From assembly GCA_038246545.1 (NCBI GenBank), contig JBBRVW010000024.1:6576-70575 (forward strand): 64,000 nt of DNA, read 5' to 3'. Each line of letters starts with the position of its first letter. Position 1 is the first letter of the stretch. The notes below the pieces were generated by a model. The model ran no database searches, was not told the DNA's origin, and saw only the letters and a list, made by a program, of their open reading frames with translations. This DNA is from JBBRVW01 sp038246545 (GTDB lineage Bacteria; Actinomycetota; Actinomycetes; JACCUZ01). The translations under genes and the position numbers were made by a program. Below are positions 17,927-25,351 of the stretch, in pieces.

Positions 17927-20900
17927 TCAGCCGGTGAGGTAGCCGCGGCGGCGGGCCACGGCGGCCGCCTCGGTGCGGCCCGAGACGCCCAGCTTGGCCA
18001 GGATGTTCGAGACATGGACGCTCACGGTCTTGGCGCTAATGAACAGCCGGCCGGCGATCTCCCGGTTGCTCCGGCCCTCGGCCACCAGCTCGAGCACCTC
18101 CCGCTCGCGGGCGGTGAGCGCCTCGTCGCGGCGGCTGGTGTCGGCGGCCCGCGCGGTGCCGGGTCCGCCCACCGAGCGCAGCTCGCGCAGCAGCGGCTCG
18201 GCGCCGAGCCGCCGGGGGGTGGTGCCGGCCTCGGCGATCACCGCGTCCGCGTCGGCGGTCCGGCCGCTGGCCCGCAGCACCGCGGCCAGCCGCGCCTGCG
18301 ACCGGGCCTTCTCGAAGACGTGCCCGAACGCGTCGAACGCGTCGACTGCGGACTGCCAGGCGGCGACCAGCTCGCCCAGCGGCGGTGCGTCGTCGCCGAG
18401 CAGCCAGCGCAGGCGGGCGTGCTCGGCCTCGGCGCGGGCCAGCCAGGCGCTGCCCTCCGGTCCCTCCTCCCAGACCGACTCCTCGCGGGTCCGGGCGATC
18501 CGGCGGGCGGTGTCGAGCAGCGCCCCGCCGAGCCCGACGAGGTCGTCGCGGTCGTGGCTGCCGGTATCGGGGATCGCCGTCGCGACGTGCCCGAGCAGCA
18601 GCGCAGACATCCGGATCCGCGCCTGGAACTCCGCGTTAGCCCACAGGGTGCCGATGACCCGGACCGCGCCGTCGTGCGCGGCGATCGCGGCGTGCACGTC
18701 GCCCCGGTCGCCGTGCAGGTCGATGGCGGCGAACCCGGAGAACATCGCCGCCATGCCCTCGCGCGCGGCGGGGGGGGCGATCGACGGCAGCAGGTCCAGC
18801 GCCGCCTCGTCGCCGCGGCCGGCGCGGGTGAGCAAGCCGCTGGCGCCGACCATCGCCTCGGCCGTCTCGGGCGGTGACTCGTGCCGCAGGTCGGCCATCT
18901 CGGTGGCCGCGTCCCAGTCGCCGAGCAGGTACGCCGCCTGGATGCCGAGGACCCGCGACTCGAGGCCGTACGGTGCCCACGGCCGCCACTTCTCGCGGGC
19001 CCGCCGCTCGGTGCGGGCGTACAGCTCCCGCGCCTCGGCCACCTCGCCGGCCTCGTACTGCAGCGTCGCCAGGTTGAACATGCCGCGCAGCTCGGCGCCG
19101 AGGTCGCCCGCGGTGCGCGCCTGGGCGATGGTCCCGGCGAGCATCGCGCGCGACGCGGCGGTCTCGCCGCCGCGCTCGCGGAGCCGGGCCATGGTGGTGC
19201 GGGCGTCGGCCGCGATGCCGACCCGGCCGAGCCGGTCGGCGAGGTCGATCGCCTCGGTGGCGTAGCGCGCGGCCTCGTCGTGGCGGCGCATCTCGGCCAG
19301 CGCGCGGGCGTGCAGCGCGAGGATCTCGGCGCGGGCGAACTCGTCGGGGTGGGCCTCGACCAGCTCCAGCGCCTCGGTGGTCACCCGGAGCGCGTCGCTG
19401 TCGCTGTCGGCGACGATCGCCACGCTCGCCCTGACGCGCAGGAGCCGGAGCCGCGCCTCCGGCGAGGCACCGGGGGACACCGAACGGAGCTGGTCGCGCG
19501 CCAGCGCCAGTGCCCGGTAGGTCTGGCCGGCGGCGAGCGCCGCCTCGCAGGCCTTGGCCGTGAGCTCGACGACGTCGAGGTCGGGGAAGCCGGTGTCGCC
19601 GCCCATCTGCATGCTCAGCTCGAGGGCCAGCTCGTAGTGCCGGGCCGCTTCGTCCGGCCCCGCGACGGCCATCGCCTCGTCGCCCGCCGCCACGCTGGCG
19701 TGGGCCGCGGTGGCCAGGTCGTTGGCGGCCCGGGCGTGCCTGGCCAGCTCGGCCGCCGTCCCGCCGACCCCGCCCTGCTGCAGCGCCTTGGCGTACGCCG
19801 CGTGCAGTCGGACCCGCTCGCCGGGCAGCAGGTCGTCGTAGACCGCCTCGGCGAGCAAGGCGTGCCGGAACGCGTAGCCGTCGCCACCCATCGGGACCAG
19901 GACGCTGCGCTCGACGGCCGAGCGGAGCGCGCCGTCGAGGGAGGCGACCTGGGTCTCGACCACCCGCTCGAGGAGCAGGTGGGGGACCCGCCGCCCCGAG
20001 ACCGCGGCCGCCCGCACGACGAGCCGGGCGTCGTCGTCGAGGCGGTCGAGCCGGACCAGCAGCAGGTCGGTGAGGCCCTCGGGCAGGGAGCCGGCGCCGA
20101 GCTCGGCGGCCTGCACGAGCTCCTCGGTGAAGAACGCGTTGCCCTCGGCGCGCGCCACGATGCCGCGCAGGGCGCGGTCGGGCAGCGGCGCGGGGTGCAG
20201 GGAGCGCACCAGGTCGCGGACATCGTCGTCGGCCAGCCGGCCGAGGTCGAGGCGCGTCACGCCGGGCAGCCGGGACCACTCGGCGGCGGTGGTGCGCAGC
20301 GGGTGGCGGCGGTGCAGGTCCTCGCTGCGGTAGGACGCCACGACCGCGACCGGCGCGTCGAAACGCCGGGAGAACAGGTAGCTGAGCATCTCGCGGCTGG
20401 ACTGGTCGGCCCAGTGCACGTCCTCGACGACGAGCAGCAGCGGGGCGGCCCGGCCGAGCAGCTCGAGAGCGGCGTGGACGGCGGCGAAGAGGCCGGGTCG
20501 GTCGATCTGGCCGTCGTCCGCGACGTGCGGTGCGGCACCGGGCACGGAGTCGGTGCCGCCCTGCTCGGGGAGCACCCGGCGGGCCGGCATCAGCCGGGCG
20601 ATGGCGGGGGTGGCCTCGACGAGCGAGCGGGCCAGAGCGGGTGACTCGGTGACGAGGCGGCCGAACGCCTCGCTGAAGGGCAGGTAGGGCAGGGCACCGT
20701 CGCCGAAGTCGAGGCAGTGGCCGACGAGGACCCGGTGACCGGCGTCCTCGGCCCGGGCACGCAGCTCGGCGAGCAGCCGGGTCTTGCCGACACCGGCGTC
20801 CCCGGCGAGCAGCACGGCTCCCTCGGGGCCGGTACCGGGAGAGCGGTCCGGCCCGGCGGTCGCGGCGTACCGGATGCCGACGAGGCCCGCCAGCCGGTCG

Positions 20901-21079
20901 AGCTCAGTGGCTCGACCGACCAGCGGGCCTCCCATCTCGGTGGCGGCCGGCATGGCGACCATCATCGTGGTCCCGACCGACAGCGGACCAGCGTCGGGAC
21001 CGGCGCCTGCGGCCACTCTCGGCGCCACGGGCTTGACCGAGCTCCCGGATGACCCAGGCGGCCAGGACGTGGTCGGCAC
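17927..21079 (-). CDS. LuxR-family AAA/TPR transcriptional regulator (LAL type)
   Basis: A 1050-residue large ATP-binding LuxR-type regulator. Near residue 50, MGGPLVGRATELDRL begins the AAA+ domain. Walker A GDAGVGKTRLL is near residue 95 and Walker B LLLVVEDVHWADQSS near 225. Residues about 430-960 are TPR-like helical repeats. The C-terminal 65 residues are a LuxR HTH (LTAREREVLELVAEGRSN, then IAGRLFISAKTVSVHVSNIL). Such proteins activate pathway-specific genes in response to a ligand. The GTG at 21079 immediately follows the stop of the 53-residue gene; ATGs at 20965, 20962, 20953 and 20935 are alternative starts. The target genes are unknown. Confidence 0.92.
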   Translation of the reverse strand: MPTTSWPPGSSGSSVKPVAPRVAAGAGPDAGPLSVGTTMMVAMPAATEMGGPLVGRATELDRLAGLVGIRYAATAGPDRSPGTGPEGAVLLAGDAGVGKTRLLAELRARAEDAGHRVLVGHCLDFGDGALPYLPFSEAFGRLVTESPALARSLVEATPAIARLMPARRVLPEQGGTDSVPGAAPHVADDGQIDRPGLFAAVHAALELLGRAAPLLLVVEDVHWADQSSREMLSYLFSRRFDAPVAVVASYRSEDLHRRHPLRTTAAEWSRLPGVTRLDLGRLADDDVRDLVRSLHPAPLPDRALRGIVARAEGNAFFTEELVQAAELGAGSLPEGLTDLLLVRLDRLDDDARLVVRAAAVSGRRVPHLLLERVVETQVASLDGALRSAVERSVLVPMGGDGYAFRHALLAEAVYDDLLPGERVRLHAAYAKALQQGGVGGTAAELARHARAANDLATAAHASVAAGDEAMAVAGPDEAARHYELALELSMQMGGDTGFPDLDVVELTAKACEAALAAGQTYRALALARDQLRSVSPGASPEARLRLLRVRASVAIVADSDSDALRVTTEALELVEAHPDEFARAEILALHARALAEMRRHDEAARYATEAIDLADRLGRVGIAADARTTMARLRERGGETAASRAMLAGTIAQARTAGDLGAELRGMFNLATLQYEAGEVAEARELYARTERRAREKWRPWAPYGLESRVLGIQAAYLLGDWDAATEMADLRHESPPETAEAMVGASGLLTRAGRGDEAALDLLPSIAPPAAREGMAAMFSGFAAIDLHGDRGDVHAAIAAHDGAVRVIGTLWANAEFQARIRMSALLLGHVATAIPDTGSHDRDDLVGLGGALLDTARRIARTREESVWEEGPEGSAWLARAEAEHARLRWLLGDDAPPLGELVAAWQSAVDAFDAFGHVFEKARSQARLAAVLRASGRTADADAVIAEAGTTPRRLGAEPLLRELRSVGGPGTARAADTSRRDEALTAREREVLELVAEGRSNREIAGRLFISAKTVSVHVSNILAKLGVSGRTEAAAVARRRGYLTG

Positions 21080-21241
21080 TCACTCGCCGAACCAGTCGAC
21101 AGCCGGTGCCTCGACCTTGGGGCCCCGGCGGTGGAACAGCTTGCGGCTGCCGGCCTTGCGGTGGTCCCGGAAGGAACCGCTGATCCGCTCCCGGCGGTAG
21201 TCGTCCTCGACACCTGCGAAAGGACCGACGATCGAGCTCAT
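21080..21241 (-). CDS. 53-residue basic protein upstream of the LuxR regulator
   Basis: A small basic protein with Arg/Lys-rich middle (RRERISGSFRDHRKAGSRKL) and an acidic C-terminus (VEAPAVDWFGE). I do not recognise it. GAGGAG lies 6 bases before the ATG at 21241, one of the best ribosome sites in the window, which supports a real gene. Its stop directly abuts the GTG of the LuxR regulator, so the two are probably translated from one message. It could be a modulator of the regulator, or simply a small RNA-binding protein; there is no direct evidence for either. Confidence 0.65.
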   Translation of the reverse strand: MSSIVGPFAGVEDDYRRERISGSFRDHRKAGSRKLFHRRGPKVEAPAVDWFGE

Positions 21242-21355
21242 GGTGACTCCTCTGTGTGGTGGTGCTTCCTGCTGACACGGAGGACTCTCGCCGTCTGAGG
21301 AGGGGGCCGGCATCAGGACCAATCCCTATCTCTGCCGCGACGGCCCCGAGCCGGC

Positions 21356-21385
21356 GCCTTAGGCATCCCTGGCTCGACCTAAGGC
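21356..21385. repeat. Inverted repeat GCCTTAGG/CCTAAGGC upstream of the 53-aa gene
   Basis: GCCTTAGG (21356-21363) and CCTAAGGC (21378-21385) are perfect inverted arms with a 14-base gap, about 115 bases before the start at 21241. The arms are less GC-rich than the surroundings. It is a candidate binding site for the adjacent LuxR regulator, by position only. Confidence 0.4.
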
Positions 21386-21416
21386 CCCCCTGACCTGGGG
21401 AAAGACCCCACCCGAT

Positions 21417-21538
21417 CGGTGATCCACAGCGCGGCACCGCCAAGATCCACAGCGGATCTGCTGGAGAAAGTCCAACGGATCCGCTGTGGATCACCGGCCG
21501 ACCGACGCGCGGCGGCCATCCGGCACTGTGGATCACCG
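21417..21538. repeat. Nested inverted repeat with four GATCCACAG elements
   Basis: Two forward copies (CGGTGATCCACAG at 21417-21429; GATCCACAGCGGATC at 21444-21458) face two reverse copies (GATCCGCTGTGGATC at 21478-21492; CTGTGGATCACCG at 21526-21538). The inner pair is a perfect 15-bp inverted repeat with a 19-base loop; the outer pair shares 13 bases. The 310-base stretch 21242-21551 that contains it has no gene. It is downstream of the amino-acid ABC operon, so it may act as a terminator or processing site. Confidence 0.6.
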
Positions 21539-21551
21539 GCAACCCGCGGGG

Positions 21552-22316
21552 TCAGAGCCGGCCGGACTCCAGGATGCGGGCGAGGAACTGCCGGGTGCGC
21601 GGCTCGGTCGGCTCGACCAGCACCTGCCCGGGCGGCCCCTCCTCACAGACCACGCCGGCGTCGAGGAACACCACCCGGTCGGCGGCCTGCCGGGCGAAGC
21701 TCATCTCGTGAGTGGCCATGACGATGGTCATGCCCTGCTCCTTGAGCTCACCGATCAGCCCCAGCACCTCTCCGACCAGCTCCGGGTCGAGGGCCGAGGT
21801 GATCTCGTCGAGCAGCAGCAGCCGCGGGTCGTTGGCCAGCGCCCGGACGATCGCAACCCGCTGCTGCTGGCCGCCGGAGAGCCGGTCGGGGTACTCACCG
21901 GCCTTCTCGGCCAGCCCGACGCGCGCCAGCAGGGCGCGGGCCTTGTCCTCGGCGTCGGCCTTCGCGACCTTGCCGACGAGCCGCGGCGCGAGGGTGACGT
22001 TGTCGAGCACCGTCATGTGCGGGAAGAGGTTGTACGCCTGGAAGACCACGCCGATCTTGCGGCGCACGTCGTCGGCGTCGACGCGCGGGTCGGTGATCTC
22101 CTCGCCTCCGAGCCGGATCACCCCGTCGTCGACGGTCTCGAGCAGGTTGATGCAGCGCAGCAGGCTCGACTTGCCCGACCCGGACGCGCCGATCAGCGTG
22201 ACGACCTCGTGCTCGCCGACGACCAGGTCGACCGAGCGCAGCACTGTCTGCTTCCCGAACCGCTTGACCACGCCCTCGCAGGCGAGCACCGGCTGCACCG
22301 CGGTCGGCTCGCTCAC
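21552..22316 (-). CDS. Amino-acid ABC transporter ATP-binding protein (GlnQ-like)
   Basis: The 254-residue ATPase of a polar amino-acid importer; it binds the membrane permease on the cytoplasmic side and powers uptake. Walker A GASGSGKSSLLRCINLLE is near residue 43, the Q-loop in FQAYNLFPHMTVL, the signature LSGGQQQRVAIVRAL near 150, Walker B LLLLDEITSALDPE near 173, and the switch His in MATHEMSFARQAADR. All are the exact forms found in GlnQ/HisP-type proteins. The GTG at 22316 overlaps the permease stop (GTGA), so it is the last gene of a substrate-binding protein, permease, ATPase operon. Confidence 0.95.
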   Translation of the reverse strand: MSEPTAVQPVLACEGVVKRFGKQTVLRSVDLVVGEHEVVTLIGASGSGKSSLLRCINLLETVDDGVIRLGGEEITDPRVDADDVRRKIGVVFQAYNLFPHMTVLDNVTLAPRLVGKVAKADAEDKARALLARVGLAEKAGEYPDRLSGGQQQRVAIVRALANDPRLLLLDEITSALDPELVGEVLGLIGELKEQGMTIVMATHEMSFARQAADRVVFLDAGVVCEEGPPGQVLVEPTEPRTRQFLARILESGRL

Positions 22317-23194
22317 AGCGCCCCGCTCGCCTGCTGCTTGCGGACCGCCCGCAGGCTCACCCAGTCGGCCAGCCGGATCGTCGGGATGGCGAGCAGCACG
22401 AAGAGGAGCCCGGCCACCAGGTACGGCGTGAAGTTGAACGCCGCATCCGAGGCGACCTGCGCCTCGCGCACTGCGTCGAAGGCGCCGAGCACCGAGATCA
22501 GGCCGACGTCCTTCTGCAGCGCGACGAAGTCGTTGAGCAGCGGCGGGGTCACCCGGCGGACCGCCTGCGGCAGCACGACCCGGCGCATCGTCTGCCCGTA
22601 GGACAGTCCCAGCGACCGGGCCGCGGCCCGCTGGCTCGGGTGCATGGACTCGATGCCGGCGCGGAAGACCTCGGCGACGTACGCCGAGTAGGTGAGAACC
22701 AGCGCGATGGTGCCGAGCACGACCGGGTTGTCGGGGATGCCCTGCAGCCGCAGCCCGGGCAGCCCGAAGCCGACCAGGTACAGCAGGATGATCAGCGGCA
22801 TCCCGCGGAAGAAGTCGGTGTACGCCGCCGCCAGCGCCCGCACCGGGAACCACACCGCGCCGCGCAGGGTCCGCAGCGTCGCGATGCCCAGCCCGACCAG
22901 CACGATGAGCACCGCGCAGGCCAGGAGCACCCGGATGTTGAGCCAGAGCCCGGAGAGGATGCCCGGCAGGGAGTCCTTCGCGAGCCCCCAGTCGAGGAAG
23001 GACTCCTTGACCCGCGACCAGCCGGGTGACAGCACGATGGCTGTGCCGACCACCCCGAGGAAGACCACCGTGCTCCCCGACGCGACCGCGGCGGACCGGC
23101 GCGTGCGGGACCGGCGGTAACCCTCCCGCCACTGCTGGAGGTCGCTCGGCACGGAGTCGGGCAGGCGGGGAAACGCCTCGGCCGGGACCGTCAC
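22313..23194 (-). CDS. Amino-acid ABC transporter permease (HisM/GlnP-like)
   Basis: The 293-residue integral membrane subunit. After a cytoplasmic basic N-terminus (residues 1-35) there are about five to six hydrophobic segments, at roughly residues 40-60, 80-110, 130-150, 155-180 and 250-275. The EAA loop that docks on the ATPase is AARSLGLSYGQTMRRVVLPQAVR near residue 205 (shown here only by its start AARSLGLSYG and end PQAVR). One permease gene implies a homodimer. It starts at GTG 23194, 22 bases after the binding-protein stop, and is coupled to the downstream ATPase. Confidence 0.93.
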   Translation of the reverse strand: MTVPAEAFPRLPDSVPSDLQQWREGYRRSRTRRSAAVASGSTVVFLGVVGTAIVLSPGWSRVKESFLDWGLAKDSLPGILSGLWLNIRVLLACAVLIVLVGLGIATLRTLRGAVWFPVRALAAAYTDFFRGMPLIILLYLVGFGLPGLRLQGIPDNPVVLGTIALVLTYSAYVAEVFRAGIESMHPSQRAAARSLGLSYGQTMRRVVLPQAVRRVTPPLLNDFVALQKDVGLISVLGAFDAVREAQVASDAAFNFTPYLVAGLLFVLLAIPTIRLADWVSLRAVRKQQASGAL

Positions 23195-23216
23195 GACCGG
23201 GACGACAGGTGCTGGG

Positions 23217-24125
23217 TCACGACAGCTCCGGCGCCCCGGCCTGCGAGAGCCACTGCTCGACGATCTGGTCGAGGGTGCCGTCGGCGCGCAGCGCGTCGAC
23301 GGCCTTGCTCACGCACGGCGTGAGTGCGCTGCCCTTGTCGAGCACCAGGCCGAACTGCTCCGGTGTGCCGCTCGAGGCCGGCAGCTGCCCGACGATCGTG
23401 CCCTTGTCGAGCTGTGCGGCCGCCATGTAGAACGCGGTCGGCAGATCGGTGACCAGCCCGTCGATCTGGCCGTTCTCCAGCGCCTTCACGACGTCGTTGT
23501 TGGAGTTGTAGACGCGCGGCTTCTTGCCCGGCGCGACGATGTCCTCGATGGCCTGCAGGCTGGTCGTGCCGACCTGGGCGCCGAGGGTCAGGCCCTTGAG
23601 GCCGGCGACCGTGGTGACGCCTTCGGCCTTGCTGCCCTTCGTCGTGACGACGGCCTGCGTGACGTCGTAGTACGGCGAGGAGAAGTCGACTGCCTGCGTG
23701 CGCTTCTTGGTGATGGAGAACTCGTTGATGTCGAAGTCCCAGTTCTTCGCCGTCGGCTTAAAGACGCTGTTGAACGGCACCCGGGTCCACGTCACCTCGG
23801 CGTCGCTGAAACCGAGCTGCCCGGCGACCGCCTTGGCCACGGCGCCCTCGAATCCCTGCCCGCTCTCGGGCTTGTCGTCGACGAACCACGGCTCGTACAC
23901 CGGCTTGTCGGTGGCGATGGTCAGCGTCCCCGCGGTCGCGGTCTGCAGGGTGTCCTTCGCGCACGCGTCCGGCGTGTCGCTGGCCGAGCCGGAGGCCGAG
24001 GGCGACGTGGTGGTGCCGGCGGTGTCGGTCGAGTCGTCTGCAGGCGCGCAGGCGGCGAGTGCGGCGACGGCGACGACGGTGAGCGCGGCGGCGAGGGTGC
24101 GGCGTGGGCGGGGGCCGGGAGTCAT
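23217..24125 (-). CDS. Amino-acid ABC transporter substrate-binding lipoprotein
   Basis: A 302-residue family-3 (SBP_bac_3) solute-binding protein anchored outside the membrane. The signal ends in lipobox ALAAC (Cys near residue 26), followed by a Ser/Thr linker. The binding domain has TDKPVYEPWFVDD, GQGFEGAVAKAVAGQLGF, DINEFSITKKRTQAVDFSSPY and GAQVGTTSLQAIED, the standard order for glutamine, glutamate or cationic amino-acid binders; the specific ligand is unclear. The ATG at 24125 is 7 bases after TACGAT on the minus strand, so the operon promoter is leaderless for this gene. It diverges from purS with 247 bases between starts. Confidence 0.93.
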   Translation of the reverse strand: MTPGPRPRRTLAAALTVVAVAALAACAPADDSTDTAGTTTSPSASGSASDTPDACAKDTLQTATAGTLTIATDKPVYEPWFVDDKPESGQGFEGAVAKAVAGQLGFSDAEVTWTRVPFNSVFKPTAKNWDFDINEFSITKKRTQAVDFSSPYYDVTQAVVTTKGSKAEGVTTVAGLKGLTLGAQVGTTSLQAIEDIVAPGKKPRVYNSNNDVVKALENGQIDGLVTDLPTAFYMAAAQLDKGTIVGQLPASSGTPEQFGLVLDKGSALTPCVSKAVDALRADGTLDQIVEQWLSQAGAPELS

Positions 24126-24315
24126 GGCCGTGATCGTAGGCACCTGGTGTCACGTCCGGGGCGGTGTCTCGCAGTTCCCCGCCGCCCCGCCGCTCGCCAG
24201 GAGCGATCGTGTGCGGTCCTCCCGGACACGCCGCGGGCCGGTCCGGTCCGTGACCCACGTCGCAAACGATCATGAGCGCATCCGGTGGCACCGGCGCCGG
24301 CGGTCCCGCCGCCGG

Positions 24316-24321
24316 TAGTCT
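24316..24321 (+). promoter_or_regulatory. Candidate -10 element for purSQL
   Basis: TAGTCT matches TANNNT. No start codon follows at 6-7 bases, so unlike many genes here the purS message should carry a leader of about 45 bases with the TGGAG ribosome site at 24360. No riboswitch-like structure is evident in the leader. Confidence 0.5.
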
Positions 24322-24372
24322 GAGGCGCACCGCTGACCTGCCTCTCGCCCGCCAAACGCCTGGAGCGCCCGG

Positions 24373-24621
24373 ATGGCCCGCGTCGTCGTCGACGTCATGC
24401 TCAAGCCCGAGATCCTCGACCCCCAGGGCAAGGCCGTGCACCAGGCCCTCCCCCGCCTCGGCTACGACGGCATCGCGGCCGTCCGCCAGGGCAAGCGCTT
24501 CGAGCTCGAGGTCGAGGGCGAGGTGACCGAGGAGCGGCTGGCGCAGATCCGCGGCGCCGCCGAGACGCTGCTGTCCAACCCGGTCATCGAGGACTTCACG
24601 GTCCGCGTCGAGGAGGCCTGA
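24373..24621 (+). CDS. purS: FGAM synthase subunit PurS
   Basis: PurS is the small (82-residue) subunit of the three-part formylglycinamide ribonucleotide amidotransferase, bridging PurQ and PurL and helping to channel ammonia. The sequence MARVVVDVMLKPEILDPQG and the FELEVEGEV and NPVIEDF segments are typical. GGAG at 24361 is a ribosome site 8 bases before the ATG. It is first in purS-purQ-purL. The 247-base gap before it holds its promoter and that of the divergent amino-acid transporter. Confidence 0.96.
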   Translation: MARVVVDVMLKPEILDPQGKAVHQALPRLGYDGIAAVRQGKRFELEVEGEVTEERLAQIRGAAETLLSNPVIEDFTVRVEEA

Positions 24622-24679
24622 TGACCACCCGACCGGATCGCTGCTCGCCGGCGCTCGTCACGATCCGGCGGGGACCCTG

Positions 24680-25351
24680 GTGAAGGTCGGGGTCATCACG
24701 TTTCCCGGCAGCCTCGACGACGGCGACGCCGCCCGCGCGGTCGCGCTCGCCGGTGGCGACGCGGTCCGGCTCTGGCACGCCGACGCCGACCTGCGCGGCG
24801 TCGACGCCGTGGTGCTGCCCGGCGGCTTCTCCTACGGCGACTACCTGCGCTGCGGTGCCATCGCCCGGTTCGCGCCCGTCATGGAGCCGCTGGTCGACGC
24901 GGCGAAGGGCGGCCTGCCGGTGCTCGGCATCTGCAACGGCTTCCAGGTGTTGTGTGAGTCGCACCTGCTGCCGGGTGCGCTGATCCGCAACGACCACCGC
25001 AAGTTCGTCTGCCGGGACCAGGGGCTGCGGATCGAGTCGGCCTCGACCGTGTGGACCTCGGCCTACGACGTGGGCCAGGAGATCGTCGCACCGCTGAAGA
25101 ACGGCGAGGGCGGCTACGTGGCCGACGACGCGACCCTCGACGCGCTGGAGGCCGAGGGCCGGGTCGTGGCGCGCTACCTGGGTGACAACCCCAACGGGTC
25201 CTACCGCGCCATCGCCGGGGTCGCCAACGACCGCGGCAACGTCGTCGGGCTGATGCCGCACCCGGAGCACGCGGTCGAGGACCTCACCGGACCGAGCACC
25301 GACGGCCTCGGCTTCTTCACCTCCGTCCTGAAGGGCCTCGTCGGTGTCTGA
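24680..25351 (+). CDS. purQ: FGAM synthase glutaminase subunit PurQ
   Basis: PurQ hydrolyses glutamine and passes ammonia to PurL for conversion of FGAR to FGAM. The 223-residue class I glutamine amidotransferase has its nucleophile in GICNGFQVL (Cys near residue 87) and the His/Glu pair in LMPHPEHAVED near residue 195. VVLPGGFSYGDYLRCGAIA near residue 45 forms the oxyanion region. The GTG at 24680 follows a GGGGA stretch. The last 8 bases overlap purL. Confidence 0.97.
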   Translation: MKVGVITFPGSLDDGDAARAVALAGGDAVRLWHADADLRGVDAVVLPGGFSYGDYLRCGAIARFAPVMEPLVDAAKGGLPVLGICNGFQVLCESHLLPGALIRNDHRKFVCRDQGLRIESASTVWTSAYDVGQEIVAPLKNGEGGYVADDATLDALEAEGRVVARYLGDNPNGSYRAIAGVANDRGNVVGLMPHPEHAVEDLTGPSTDGLGFFTSVLKGLVGV

